From positions 1 through 64,000 of the forward strand of contig JAKSNP010000010.1 in NCBI GenBank assembly GCA_024399655.1: a stretch of 64,000 nt of DNA, in the 5' to 3' direction. The translations under genes were made by a program, and so were the position numbers. Positions 5,420 to 14,583 of the stretch are shown here, piece by piece (positions within the stretch are counted from its first letter, which is position 1; each line of letters starts with the position of its first letter). The notes beneath the pieces are model-generated. The model worked only from the letters and a program-made list of their open reading frames with translations. It was not told the origin of the DNA and ran no database searches. This stretch comes from Paludibacteraceae bacterium (GTDB lineage: Bacteria; Bacteroidota; Bacteroidia; Bacteroidales; Paludibacteraceae).

Positions 5420-8233
5420 ATGAAAAAAGCAATCATCCTCTGCGCAGCAATATGTATGGCTGCTATGGCTTCCGCTCAACAGGAAATGCCAATCCCGATT
5501 GACCCTGCCGTTAAAATAGGACAATTGGACAACGGACTAACCTACTACATCCGTCACAACGAAGAACCCAAAGGACAGGCCAACTTCTACATCGCCCAAA
5601 AAGTAGGTTCATGCCTCGAAGACGAAAACCAACGAGGCTTGGCTCACTTCCTGGAACACATGTGCTTCAACGGTACACAACATTTCCCCGGCAACGGCGT
5701 AATCCAATACTGCGAACGCATCGGCGTGAAATTCGGCGAGAACCTGAACGCCTACACCGGTGTGGACGAAACCGTCTACAATATCGACAATGTACCCGTC
5801 AGCGCCATACCATCCGCCGTGGATTCGTGCCTGTGGATCCTGCACGACTGGGCTGACGGCCTGCTGCTGACCGACGACGATATCGACCACGAACGCGGCG
5901 TGATACACGAAGAATGGCGTACACGATCTAACGCCCAAATGCGACAACTCGAGAAATTCCTGCCTGTAATCTACCCCGACGGCAACCGCTACGGCAACCG
6001 ACTGCCCATCGGACTGATGGAAGTGGTGGACAACTTCCCCTACAAAGACCTGCGCGACTACTACGAGAAATGGTACAGACCCGACCTCCAAGGAATCGTT
6101 GTGGTGGGCGATATCGATGTGAATGAAGTGGAATCCAAAATTCGCACCATCTTCTCCACTATCGACACTCCCGTCAATCCCGCCAAACGCGAATACTTCC
6201 AGATTCCGGACAACAAAGAACCCATCGTCTGCATCACCACCGACAAAGAACAACCCTACGCACTCAGTTATATCTACTGCAAACACGACCCCTACCCCAT
6301 GCAAATGCGTAGCGGAATTAACTATTATGTATATCAAGTGATGATGAACGCTGCCGCTCTGATGGCTCAGGCACGCATCGACGAACTGACACAATCAGCC
6401 GAACCGCCTTTCATACAGGCCTTCGTGGGCGACGGAGCATTCTTCATCTCATCCACCAAACACGCCTGGCAAGGACAAGTGATATCATCCGAATCCAATA
6501 TGACCGAAGCCGTAACAGCACTCTACCGCGAAATGCTCAGAGCCGCCAGATGCGGATTCACGGCATCCGAATTCGAACGCGCCAAGGCACAAATTATGGC
6601 TACGGTGGAAGCTAACTACCAGGCTCGCAACAACCGAAAAAGCGCCGACTTCTGCAAAGAATACGTACGCTACTTTATCGATAACGAACCCATCCCCGGC
6701 ATCGAAAACGAAATGGCCCTACTGCAACAGATCATGCCTCTGCTCACCGTGGAGAACGTGAACGCCATGATGAAAGCGCTGGTTAACGACAACCTGGTGG
6801 TGATTTGCATGCTGCCCGACAAGGAAGGCGTCAACTACCCCTCCGAAAAGGAACTGGCACAGATGATGGCTGACGTGGAAGCCGAAGATATTCAGCCTTA
6901 TGTGGACCAGGTGTCCGACGAACCGCTGATGAGCCAATTGCCCGCCAAAGGAAAAGTGGTGAAACGCAAAGCTGCCGGAATGGGCTACACCGAATTCACC
7001 CTCTCCAACGGTGCGAAAGTATATTTCCGATCCACTGACTTCAACGACAACGAAATCGTGTTCAGCGCCGTGAGCTGGGGAGGACAATCACTCCTGCCCG
7101 ACAACGAATTCCCCTACGCTCAGAAAATCAACGACGTGATGACCGTGGGAGGCATCGGGCAATTCAGCACCACCGAACTGCTGAAAAAACTGGCCGGCAA
7201 GAAAGTGAGCCTCACCGCCAATATCAGCTACCTCGGAGAAGGCACCACCGGTTCATCCACTAAAGCCGACCTGGAAACGATGTTGCAACTCAACTACCTC
7301 ATGTTCACCCAACTGCGGGAGGACCAAGCCGCGTTCGAATCATGGAAAATACGCGAAAAAGCCCAACTGGCCAATCAGGAACTGGATCCCATGTTCGCCT
7401 TGCAGGACAGCGCCAAACATCAATTGTATGCCCGATATCAACGTCTGGCCGACATGAACGCCGAACAAATCGACCGAATCGACTATCACCACCTGATGCA
7501 AACGGCCGCTCAACGATTTGCCAATGCCGCCGACTTCAAGTTCATCATCACGGGAGCCGTGGACGAAGCCACACTGCTGCCGCTGATCGAACAATACATC
7601 GCCTCCCTCCCCGCAGGCGGCAAAAAAGAGAAAGCCGATATCAAAACCATGGCCATGAACAACAACAATGTGCATTGCGAATTCACACGACAGATGGAAG
7701 TGCCGATGGCCACCAATATCTTCTTCTACCACTCCACCGCCAAAAGCAACCTGAAAAACCGACTGGCACTGGATCTCGCCACCAATGCGCTGAGCGTGGT
7801 GCTGCTGGAGGAAATACGTGAGAAAGAAGGCGCCACTTACGGCATCGGAGCCTACGGATCGATGTCGGGATATCCCACCCGCCAATCACTCATGCAGATA
7901 AGCTATCAAACCGACCCCGCCCGCTACAAAGACATGAACCAACGTGTACGCGATATCGTGAATGACTTCGTCAAAAACGGTCCTTCCGAGGAAAACCTGG
8001 CCAAAGGAAAAGAATTCATGCTCAAGCAACACAACGAACAACTGCGCGACAACAACTATTGGACCGAAGCCTTCGAATACCTGCTCGACAACGGAGAGGA
8101 CCTCACGGACAACTATGAAGCCGTACTCAAATCGATCACCTGTGACGACGCTCGCAAAGCCATCGCCGACATGCTGAAGAAAGGCTATTGCAAGGAAATC
8201 ATCATGGTGGGCGAAAACAACGCAGCCGAATAA
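5420..8233 (+). CDS. M16 family zinc peptidase (PqqL/pitrilysin-like), exported
   Basis: A 937-residue protein with a signal peptide cut near residue 19 (MASAQ). The inverted zinc motif HFLEH is at residues 76-80, with the third-ligand Glu around 158 in the ERGVIHEEW segment. Length and layout match the two-repeat, roughly 100-kDa M16 peptidases: an active N-terminal half and a second, inactive half (from about residue 520). These enzymes degrade peptides in the periplasm or at the outer membrane. Codons end in C far more often than in later genes, suggesting high expression. The gene stands alone between its own promoter and a strong terminator. Confidence 0.92.
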   Translation: MKKAIILCAAICMAAMASAQQEMPIPIDPAVKIGQLDNGLTYYIRHNEEPKGQANFYIAQKVGSCLEDENQRGLAHFLEHMCFNGTQHFPGNGVIQYCERIGVKFGENLNAYTGVDETVYNIDNVPVSAIPSAVDSCLWILHDWADGLLLTDDDIDHERGVIHEEWRTRSNAQMRQLEKFLPVIYPDGNRYGNRLPIGLMEVVDNFPYKDLRDYYEKWYRPDLQGIVVVGDIDVNEVESKIRTIFSTIDTPVNPAKREYFQIPDNKEPIVCITTDKEQPYALSYIYCKHDPYPMQMRSGINYYVYQVMMNAAALMAQARIDELTQSAEPPFIQAFVGDGAFFISSTKHAWQGQVISSESNMTEAVTALYREMLRAARCGFTASEFERAKAQIMATVEANYQARNNRKSADFCKEYVRYFIDNEPIPGIENEMALLQQIMPLLTVENVNAMMKALVNDNLVVICMLPDKEGVNYPSEKELAQMMADVEAEDIQPYVDQVSDEPLMSQLPAKGKVVKRKAAGMGYTEFTLSNGAKVYFRSTDFNDNEIVFSAVSWGGQSLLPDNEFPYAQKINDVMTVGGIGQFSTTELLKKLAGKKVSLTANISYLGEGTTGSSTKADLETMLQLNYLMFTQLREDQAAFESWKIREKAQLANQELDPMFALQDSAKHQLYARYQRLADMNAEQIDRIDYHHLMQTAAQRFANAADFKFIITGAVDEATLLPLIEQYIASLPAGGKKEKADIKTMAMNNNNVHCEFTRQMEVPMATNIFFYHSTAKSNLKNRLALDLATNALSVVLLEEIREKEGATYGIGAYGSMSGYPTRQSLMQISYQTDPARYKDMNQRVRDIVNDFVKNGPSEENLAKGKEFMLKQHNEQLRDNNYWTEAFEYLLDNGEDLTDNYEAVLKSITCDDARKAIADMLKKGYCKEIIMVGENNAAE

Positions 8234-8274
8234 AATCCTTACAACCGATACGAAGCGCCACGCGCTAAACATAC

Positions 8275-8320
8275 AACCGATACGAATTCCGTGACTGAAA
8301 CGGGGTTCGTATCGGTTTTT
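8275..8320 (+). terminator. intrinsic terminator of the M16 peptidase gene
   Basis: AACCGATACGAA (from 8275) pairs with TTCGTATCGGTT (ends 8318), followed by a short T run. An extra copy of ACAACCGATACGAA at 8241-8254 could form a competing stem with the same right arm. Confidence 0.85.
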
Positions 8321-8368
8321 CAGCAGGCACGGGCCGACACATCAATTGCCCCCCTACCTACACACCGT

Positions 8369-8398
8369 AAAAAAAGAAAACAGCCCTTCAACGGGCTG
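8369..8398 (-). terminator. intrinsic terminator of tRNA-Gly
   Basis: Read on the minus strand, CAGCCC and GGGCTG (8381-8398) form a hairpin followed by a U-rich run (8369-8380). It lies just beyond the tRNA 3' end. Confidence 0.8.
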
Positions 8399-8404
8399 CC
8401 GATG

Positions 8405-8475
8405 AGCGGCTTACGGGAATCGAACCCGCCTCCTCAGCTTGGGAAGCTGATGCACTACCGATGTGCTAAAGCCGC
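8405..8475 (-). tRNA. tRNA-Gly (anticodon CCC)
   Basis: A 71-base tRNA. The acceptor stem GCGGCTT/AAGCCGC is perfect and is followed by discriminator U, as in bacterial glycine tRNAs. The anticodon stem TCAGC/GCTGA encloses TTCCCAA, so the anticodon is CCC (reads GGG). The T arm contains GGTTCGAATCC. CCA is not encoded. It has its own promoter and terminator. Confidence 0.95.
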
Positions 8476-8498
8476 ATATCATTATCGATTTGCGACTG

Positions 8499-8530
8499 CA
8501 AAGGTACTACTTTTTTCCCAATTGACCAAA
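8499..8530 (-). promoter_or_regulatory. promoter of tRNA-Gly
   Basis: On the minus strand, TTTG (8527-8530) and TACCTTTG (8499-8506) are 20 bases apart. The -33 box sits 5 bases from that of the divergent S9 peptidase promoter. Confidence 0.8.
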
Positions 8531-8535
8531 ATAAA

Positions 8536-8567
8536 TTTGTTTTTTTCGTAAAAAAGATGTAACTTTG
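8536..8567 (+). promoter_or_regulatory. promoter of the S9 peptidase gene
   Basis: TTTG (8536-8539) and TAACTTTG (8560-8567) are 20 bases apart. The leader is about 95 bases. It is divergent from the tRNA-Gly promoter. Confidence 0.8.
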
Positions 8568-8667
8568 CACGATTTTTCGTCAACGAAGCACCGTACAGAG
8601 CGGAAGACAGGTACCTTCGCGGCTATCCCCTACCGACAGACTGACAAAACAAACAATACACAACTAT

Positions 8668-10791
8668 ATGAAATTGAAACACTTAATTATGGCATCATTG
8701 GCCTTGACGGCAGGATTATGCTCCTGCAACCGACAAAACGAATCTGCCAATCAGGAGGCAGCACCGATCACCAAACCACAAATCACTCTCCAATCCGACC
8801 AATTCACCGCAGAAGCCCTCTGGGCTATGGGACGCATCGGCAGCGTGAAAATTGATGTGGAAACCGGATGGATCGCTTACACCGTCAGCTACTACAGCGT
8901 GGCCGAGAACCGCAGCACCACATGGACGAGAATCTGCGTGGAAGAAGGCGACAGCCTGAAACTGATCGACGAATTTGTAGGCTACGATCCGGAATGGTTT
9001 GGCGGAAGCGGCGTGCTGACCTATCTGAAAGGCGGGAAACTCTATCTCCGTCAGGACAAAAGAGACATAGAAGTGACCCTGGAAAACAGCGCCGAATACT
9101 TCGCCGACGGCATCGAAGGATACCTGCTCAGCCCGATGCGTGACAAAATCGTATTGATCGCACAAGTGAAAACAGTGGCCTCCACGGCCGACAAATACCC
9201 CGATCTGGACAAAGCGTCGGGACGAGTGGTGGACGACCTGATGTACAAACATTGGGACGAATGGACCGAAACAGCCCCCCAACCGTTCGTACTGGACCTG
9301 AAAGTGAACTACAAAGGCGAAATGACCGTGGCATCAGCCGGCATGAGCAACGCCGTCAATATCCTGGAAGGCACGGTATACGAAAGCCCCATGAAACCAT
9401 GGGGAGGCGTGGAACAACTGGCTTGGGCACCCGACAACAAAACCGTGGCCTACACCTGCCGCAAAAAAGCCGGACTCGAATACGCCGTATCCACCAATTC
9501 GGACATCTACCTTTATAATATCGAAACGCGCGCGCATGAAAATATAACCGAAGGCATGATGGGCTACGACACCAATCCGATGTTCTCACCCAACGGACAA
9601 TACATAGCATGGCTCAGCATGGAACGCGACGGATATGAGAGCGACGAAAACCGACTCTTCATCATGGACATGAACACCCGCGAAAAAACCTTCCTGAGCA
9701 AAGGACTGGACACCAATGTAGATTCCTATATGTGGACCGACGACAACACCATCCTCTTCAACGCCGTTTGGCACGCCACCGAACACCTCTACTTCACCAA
9801 CCTCAAAGGCGAACGTACCGAACTGACCGACGGACAATACGACTACGAACCCGTAGGACTGACCGACAACCGACTCTATTATCTACGCCACTCGATGTGC
9901 GAAGCCAACGAACTCTTCGCCCTTGACCTGGCCGCCAATACGCCTGCCGTACAACTGACACACGAAAACAGCAATATCTACGACCAGGTGGAAATGGGAA
10001 CCGTAGTTCCGCGCTGGCAAACCACCACCGACGGCAAACAGATGCTGACCTGGATCGTACTGCCCCCGCATTTCGACCCCAACAAGAAATATCCCACCCT
10101 GCTCTACTGCGAAGGCGGTCCACAATCACCCGTCAGCCAATTCTGGAGCTATAGATGGAACTTCATGATGATGGCCGCCAACGGCTATGTAGTGGTGGCG
10201 CCCAACCGCAGAGGTCTGCCCGGATTCGGACTGGAATGGAACGAGGAGATAAGCGGCGACTACGGAGGACAATGCATGCGCGACTATTTCACCGCCATTG
10301 ACGAGGCTTGCGACTCGCTGCCCTATATCGACCGCGACCGCCTGGGATGCGTAGGCGCTTCATTCGGAGGATTCTCGGTATATTGGATCGCAGGACATCA
10401 CGACAAACGATTCAAGGCCTTTATCGCACACGACGGCATCTTCAATATCGAAATGCAATATCTGGAAACCGAAGAGAAATGGTTCGCCAACTGGGATATG
10501 GGCGGAGCCTACTGGGAAAAAGACAACGCCATCGCACAAAACACCTTCGCCAATTCGCCTCACAAATTCGTGGACAAATGGGACACCCCCATCCTCTGCA
10601 TCCACGGCGAGAAAGACTACCGTATTCTGGCCAATCAGGCCATGGCCGCTTTCGACGCCGCCAAGATGCAAGGAGTTCCTGCTCAACTGCTCATCTTCCC
10701 CGACGAAAACCACTGGGTACTGCAACCGCAGAACGGCGTGCTCTGGCAACGCACCTTCTTCAACTGGCTCGACCGCTGGCTGAAAGAATAA
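8668..10791 (+). CDS. S9 family prolyl oligopeptidase-type peptidase, lipoprotein
   Basis: A 707-residue serine peptidase. The N-terminus is a lipoprotein signal with lipobox LCSC, so it is probably membrane-anchored in the periplasm. The first ~420 residues are beta-propeller-like, with repeated SPNGQYIAW and TDDNTILF segments. The C-terminal alpha/beta-hydrolase domain carries the triad: Ser565 in GASFGGFS, Asp650 in HGEKDYR and His682 in DENHW. Members cleave short peptides, often after proline or releasing dipeptides, and fit an amino-acid-fermenting life. It has the same C-rich codon use as the M16 gene. The thioesterase gene follows 44 bases downstream, probably in the same transcript. 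Confidence 0.92.
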   Translation: MKLKHLIMASLALTAGLCSCNRQNESANQEAAPITKPQITLQSDQFTAEALWAMGRIGSVKIDVETGWIAYTVSYYSVAENRSTTWTRICVEEGDSLKLIDEFVGYDPEWFGGSGVLTYLKGGKLYLRQDKRDIEVTLENSAEYFADGIEGYLLSPMRDKIVLIAQVKTVASTADKYPDLDKASGRVVDDLMYKHWDEWTETAPQPFVLDLKVNYKGEMTVASAGMSNAVNILEGTVYESPMKPWGGVEQLAWAPDNKTVAYTCRKKAGLEYAVSTNSDIYLYNIETRAHENITEGMMGYDTNPMFSPNGQYIAWLSMERDGYESDENRLFIMDMNTREKTFLSKGLDTNVDSYMWTDDNTILFNAVWHATEHLYFTNLKGERTELTDGQYDYEPVGLTDNRLYYLRHSMCEANELFALDLAANTPAVQLTHENSNIYDQVEMGTVVPRWQTTTDGKQMLTWIVLPPHFDPNKKYPTLLYCEGGPQSPVSQFWSYRWNFMMMAANGYVVVAPNRRGLPGFGLEWNEEISGDYGGQCMRDYFTAIDEACDSLPYIDRDRLGCVGASFGGFSVYWIAGHHDKRFKAFIAHDGIFNIEMQYLETEEKWFANWDMGGAYWEKDNAIAQNTFANSPHKFVDKWDTPILCIHGEKDYRILANQAMAAFDAAKMQGVPAQLLIFPDENHWVLQPQNGVLWQRTFFNWLDRWLKE

Positions 10792-10835
10792 GAATCCACC
10801 GGACTGGTGAAGAGCGATCCTAACGAACAGAGACA

Positions 10836-11615
10836 ATGAGACATATATATTCATACGAAATCCAATATCAGGAAGTGGATGCCGACAGACGACTGCGTCT
10901 CTATACGCTGGAGAACTATCTGCTGAATGTGGGCGGACGCGCTGCCGACGACGGCGGATTCGGCACCAAAGCCCTGTTGCCCTACGGCTACACCTGGATC
11001 ATCACACGACTGAACCTGACGATGGATTATATCCCCACCCACGGCGATATCATCACGATTGAAAGTTGGGTGGAACACAACGCCCACATGCTCTCCATCC
11101 GCGACTATCGCATCTATCTGTCCTCCTCCAGACCCGATTTCACGGACGGCAGATGGCAGGAGGAGAAAGCCCAATGGCTCAACAACAACGCCCGGCTGAT
11201 CGGACAGGCCAAAAGCACCTGGGCCGTACTCGACCTGGAGAAACGCGAAATAGTGAACGCGTTCGACCTCGATATATTCAACAACGTATGCGACCCACAA
11301 ATACTGGAGATGCCCAAAGCCGAACGACTCACCCCCATCCTGCAACCTACCGGAAGCGGAAAACATACCATCTGCTATTCGGACGTGGACTACAACGGAC
11401 ACTGCAATTCATGCAAATACCTGGAATGGATGCTCAATACCCGACGCATCAATCCCAACGGATCCGCTATCAGACTGGATATCAATTATGTGAAAGAAAT
11501 GCACCTGGGCGAAGTGATTGAAACGATTTATCTGGAGCAGCCGGACAGCATACAATATCAACAAAAAAACGAAGCCGGACAAACCTGCTGTTCATCAAAA
11601 ATGAAAATATTTTAA
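10836..11615 (+). CDS. acyl-ACP thioesterase
   Basis: 259 residues made of two hot-dog domains. The N-terminal one starts YSYEIQYQEVDADRRLRLYTLENYLLN (split as read), with FGTKALLPYGYTWIITR after it. The second contains SDVDYNGHCNSCKYLEWML, the usual Asn/His active-site segment of bacterial FatA-like enzymes. It releases fatty acids from acyl carrier protein in the cytoplasm. It follows the S9 peptidase gene without its own promoter and is closed by a terminator. Confidence 0.9.
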   Translation: MRHIYSYEIQYQEVDADRRLRLYTLENYLLNVGGRAADDGGFGTKALLPYGYTWIITRLNLTMDYIPTHGDIITIESWVEHNAHMLSIRDYRIYLSSSRPDFTDGRWQEEKAQWLNNNARLIGQAKSTWAVLDLEKREIVNAFDLDIFNNVCDPQILEMPKAERLTPILQPTGSGKHTICYSDVDYNGHCNSCKYLEWMLNTRRINPNGSAIRLDINYVKEMHLGEVIETIYLEQPDSIQYQQKNEAGQTCCSSKMKIF

Positions 11616-11666
11616 AAGGTATAATGTTCAAAACTTTCTGTTTTGGAAAACTTTTCAACTTTTAGA

Positions 11667-11705
11667 AAAACGCAAGTGGTTAATTATTAGCCATTTGCGT
11701 TTTTG
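11667..11705 (+). terminator. intrinsic terminator after the acyl-ACP thioesterase
   Basis: AAACGCAAgTGG pairs with CCAtTTGCGTTT around an AT loop, followed by T-rich sequence. Confidence 0.85.
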
Positions 11706-11751
11706 TTTTGGACAACTTTGCTATATGTTGAAAATTTTTTATGTTAAATTA

Positions 11752-11783
11752 TTTGTGGGAATAAAATTTTTGTAGTACCTTTG
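11752..11783 (+). promoter_or_regulatory. promoter of nrdJ
   Basis: TTTG (11752-11755) and TACCTTTG (11776-11783) are 20 bases apart. The ATG follows 40 bases later. No cobalamin riboswitch fits in this short leader. Confidence 0.85.
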
Positions 11784-11822
11784 CAGTCGCATTTCGAAAA
11801 AATATTTATACACCCAAATTAT

Positions 11823-14378
11823 ATGGATCGTAAAACTTACACCCAAAAAGAAGCCGAGCAGGCGTCCGTTGAGTATTTCAACGGCGACGAATTAGCTGCT
11901 CGCGTATGGTCGACCAAATACGCCCTGAAGGACAGTTTTGGCAACCTCTTTGAGCTCACCCCCGATGACATGCACCATCGTTTGGCAAGCGAGATAGCAC
12001 GCATCGAGCAGAAGTATCAGAATCCGATGACCGAACCCGAACTCTTCGAACTGATGCGAAATTTCCGTTACATCGTACCTCAAGGCAGCCCGATGACCGG
12101 TATCGGTAATGATTTTCAAGTGGCCAGTTTGAGCAACTGTTTCGTGATCGGTCAAGACGGCAACGCCGACAGCTACGGCGCCATCATTCAATTGGACGAG
12201 GAACAGGTGCAACTGATGAAACGCCGTGGAGGCGTTGGGCACGACCTGAGCCACATCCGTCCGAAAGGCAGTCCCGTAAAGAATTCGGCCCTGACCAGTA
12301 CAGGATTGGTTCCTTTCATGGAACGATATAGCAATTCCACCCGCGAGGTGGCCCAAGACGGCCGACGCGGCGCTCTGATGCTTTCAGTAAGTATCAAACA
12401 CCCCGATTCGGAAGCGTTTATCGATGCCAAAATGGAACAGGGCAAAGTGACCGGAGCCAACGTGAGCGTAAAAGTGCACGATGATTTCATGAAGGCCGCC
12501 ATCGACGGCGTACCCTATCAACAGCAATACCCCATCCTGGCCGAAAATCCTCTCTATAAAAAGGAAATAGACGCCAAAGCCCTGTGGAAAAAGATTATCC
12601 ACAACGCATGGAAAAGTGCCGAACCCGGCGTTCTGTTCTGGGACACCATCCTTCGCGAGAGCGTGCCCGACTGCTATGCCGACCTGGGTTATCGCACCGT
12701 GAGCACCAACCCCTGCGGCGAAATTCCGTTGTGCCCCTACGACAGCTGCCGACTCCTGGCCATCAACCTCTATTCCTATGTGAAGAATCCGTTCACCGCT
12801 AAAGCCGAGTTCGACTGGGAACTCTTCCGCCAACACGTGGGCGTAGCGCAACGAATGATGGATGACATCATCGATCTGGAGATGGAAAAGATTGACAAGA
12901 TTCTTCAGAAAATCGCATCCGACCCCGAAGACGACAACATCAAACGCACCGAACGCGAATTGTGGGAGAAAATCAAAGCCAAAACCGTACAGGGCAGACG
13001 TACCGGCGTGGGAACCACAGCCGAAGGCGACATGCTGGCCGCCATGGGTCTCACCTACGGAACCGATGAAGCCACCGCTTTCTCCGTGGAAGTGCACAAG
13101 AATCTGGCTTTGGCCGCCTATCGCAGCAGCGTGAATATGGCCAAAGAACGCGGAGCGTTCACCGTATACGACGCCAAACGCGAACTCAACAATCCGTATA
13201 TCAACCGCATCAAAGAAGCTGACCCCGAACTATATAAGGAGATGGCCAAATACGGCCGTCGCAACATCGCCTGCCTGACCATCGCTCCTACCGGCACCAC
13301 CAGCATCATGACGCAGACCACCAGCGGCATCGAGCCCGTATTCCAACCCGTTTACCGTCGCCGTCGCAAAGTGAACCCCAACGACAAGAATGTACACGTG
13401 GATTATGTGGACGAAGTGGGCGACAGCTTTGAAGAATACATCGTATTCCACCATAAATTCATCACCTGGATGAACGCCAACGGCTATACCTACGACGCCA
13501 CACATCGCTATTCGCAAGCCGAAGTGGACGAACTGGTACAGAAATCGCCCTACTTCCACGCCACCGCCAACGACGTGGACTGGCTGCAGAAAGTAAGGAT
13601 GCAAGGCGCTATCCAGAAATGGGTGGACCACAGCATCTCCGTAACCATCAACCTGCCCAGCGACGTGACCGAAGAACTGGTGGGCAACCTCTATGAAGAG
13701 GCTTGGCGCTGCGGATGCAAAGGGTGCACCGTATACCGCGACGGCAGCCGTGGCAACGTATTGGAAAGCGTTGACAAAAAAGATAAGGAGAAAGACAAGG
13801 ACAAAAAGAACTGCGTCTGCTTCGACAACAAAGTGCGCGTCCGCCCCAACGAACTGGAATGCGACGTGGTTCGTTTCCAGAACAACAAGGACAAATGGAT
13901 TGCCTTCGTAGGCCTGAAAGACGGTATGCCATACGAGATTTTCACCGGTCTGGCCGATGACGAAGACGGACTGCTCCTGCCCAAATCCGTGACCAAAGGA
14001 AAAATCATTCGCGTAACCCAGGAAGACGGAACCCACCGCTATGACTTCCAATTCGTCAACAACCGCGGCTTCAAGACCACGATGGAAGGCTTGAGCTACA
14101 AATTTGACAAAGAATTCTGGAACTACGCCAAATTGATATCCGGCGTGCTCCGCTACGGCATGCCGATCGACCAGGTGATCAAGATGATCAGCGGTCTGCA
14201 GATGGATTCGGAAAGCATCAACTCCTGGAAAGTGGGCGTGGAACGCGCCTTGAAGAAATATATCCAGGACGGAACCGTGGTGCAAGGACAGTTGTGCCCC
14301 GAATGCGGCGAACCTCTGGTATACGAAGAAGGCTGTATGCACTGCCCGAAATGCGGATACTCGAAATGCGGCGGATAA
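11823..14378 (+). CDS. nrdJ: adenosylcobalamin-dependent (class II) ribonucleoside-diphosphate reductase
   Basis: An 851-residue protein. I placed the start at ATG 11823; an in-frame TTG further up lies in the promoter. It has the family's order of motifs: a first redox cysteine in SLSNCFVIG, VGHDLSHIRP, NPCGEIPLCPYDSC around the radical cysteine, then APTGTTSIMTQTTSGIEP. The C-terminal ~150 residues hold a basic linker (rich in KDKEK) and a four-Cys zinc-finger tail ending CPECGEP...CMHCPKCGYSKCGG, which carries the cysteines that reduce the active site. It makes dNTPs without needing oxygen. It is a single-gene unit with its own promoter. Confidence 0.95.
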   Translation: MDRKTYTQKEAEQASVEYFNGDELAARVWSTKYALKDSFGNLFELTPDDMHHRLASEIARIEQKYQNPMTEPELFELMRNFRYIVPQGSPMTGIGNDFQVASLSNCFVIGQDGNADSYGAIIQLDEEQVQLMKRRGGVGHDLSHIRPKGSPVKNSALTSTGLVPFMERYSNSTREVAQDGRRGALMLSVSIKHPDSEAFIDAKMEQGKVTGANVSVKVHDDFMKAAIDGVPYQQQYPILAENPLYKKEIDAKALWKKIIHNAWKSAEPGVLFWDTILRESVPDCYADLGYRTVSTNPCGEIPLCPYDSCRLLAINLYSYVKNPFTAKAEFDWELFRQHVGVAQRMMDDIIDLEMEKIDKILQKIASDPEDDNIKRTERELWEKIKAKTVQGRRTGVGTTAEGDMLAAMGLTYGTDEATAFSVEVHKNLALAAYRSSVNMAKERGAFTVYDAKRELNNPYINRIKEADPELYKEMAKYGRRNIACLTIAPTGTTSIMTQTTSGIEPVFQPVYRRRRKVNPNDKNVHVDYVDEVGDSFEEYIVFHHKFITWMNANGYTYDATHRYSQAEVDELVQKSPYFHATANDVDWLQKVRMQGAIQKWVDHSISVTINLPSDVTEELVGNLYEEAWRCGCKGCTVYRDGSRGNVLESVDKKDKEKDKDKKNCVCFDNKVRVRPNELECDVVRFQNNKDKWIAFVGLKDGMPYEIFTGLADDEDGLLLPKSVTKGKIIRVTQEDGTHRYDFQFVNNRGFKTTMEGLSYKFDKEFWNYAKLISGVLRYGMPIDQVIKMISGLQMDSESINSWKVGVERALKKYIQDGTVVQGQLCPECGEPLVYEEGCMHCPKCGYSKCGG

Positions 14379-14402
14379 TTTCCGCATGACATAGGCTATC
14401 CT

Positions 14403-14440
14403 TAACAAACCGTTGCCCTTTACAGAGCAGCGGTTTGTTG
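14403..14440 (+). terminator. stem-loop after nrdJ
   Basis: AACAAACCG and CGGTTTGTT form a stem around an 18-20 base loop. There is no U-run after it, so termination may be weak or need Rho. Confidence 0.5.
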
Positions 14441-14522
14441 CATCCATCCACATCCGTATCGGCATGCAGGAAGGACAAAGGAGATCATATAGAACAGAAA
14501 AAACAGAAAAATCACCCTAAAA

Positions 14523-14554
14523 TTTGCACAAATCACATTTTTTTCGTAATTTTG
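14523..14554 (+). promoter_or_regulatory. promoter of the LuxR-tilS-aroE-recN operon
   Basis: TTTG (14523-14526) and TAATTTTG (14547-14554) are 20 bases apart. A small palindrome CCTAATTATAAATTAGG (14559-14575) lies at the expected transcript start and could be an operator or a 5' stabilising hairpin. Confidence 0.8.
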
Positions 14555-14583
14555 CAGCCTAATTATAAATTAGGCGCAATAGG

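Noticed and set aside
5609-6394. 261-codon minus-strand frame in the M16 gene
   Set aside because: Shadow of the M16 coding strand; no start signals.
8291-8551. 86-codon plus-strand frame after the M16 terminator
   Set aside because: Spans the terminators, tRNA-Gly and the tRNA promoter; not coding.
11784-11822. Cobalamin riboswitch before the B12-dependent reductase
   Set aside because: The leader between the promoter and ATG is about 40 bases, far too short, and has no B12-box.
12384-13097. 237-codon open frame on the minus strand
   Set aside because: Antisense to conserved nrdJ core, same mirror-codon composition.
13230-14465. 411-codon open frame on the minus strand
   Set aside because: Lies antisense to nrdJ; composition (rich in Val, His, Phe, Gly) is the mirror of its C-ending codons. 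No family motifs or promoter.
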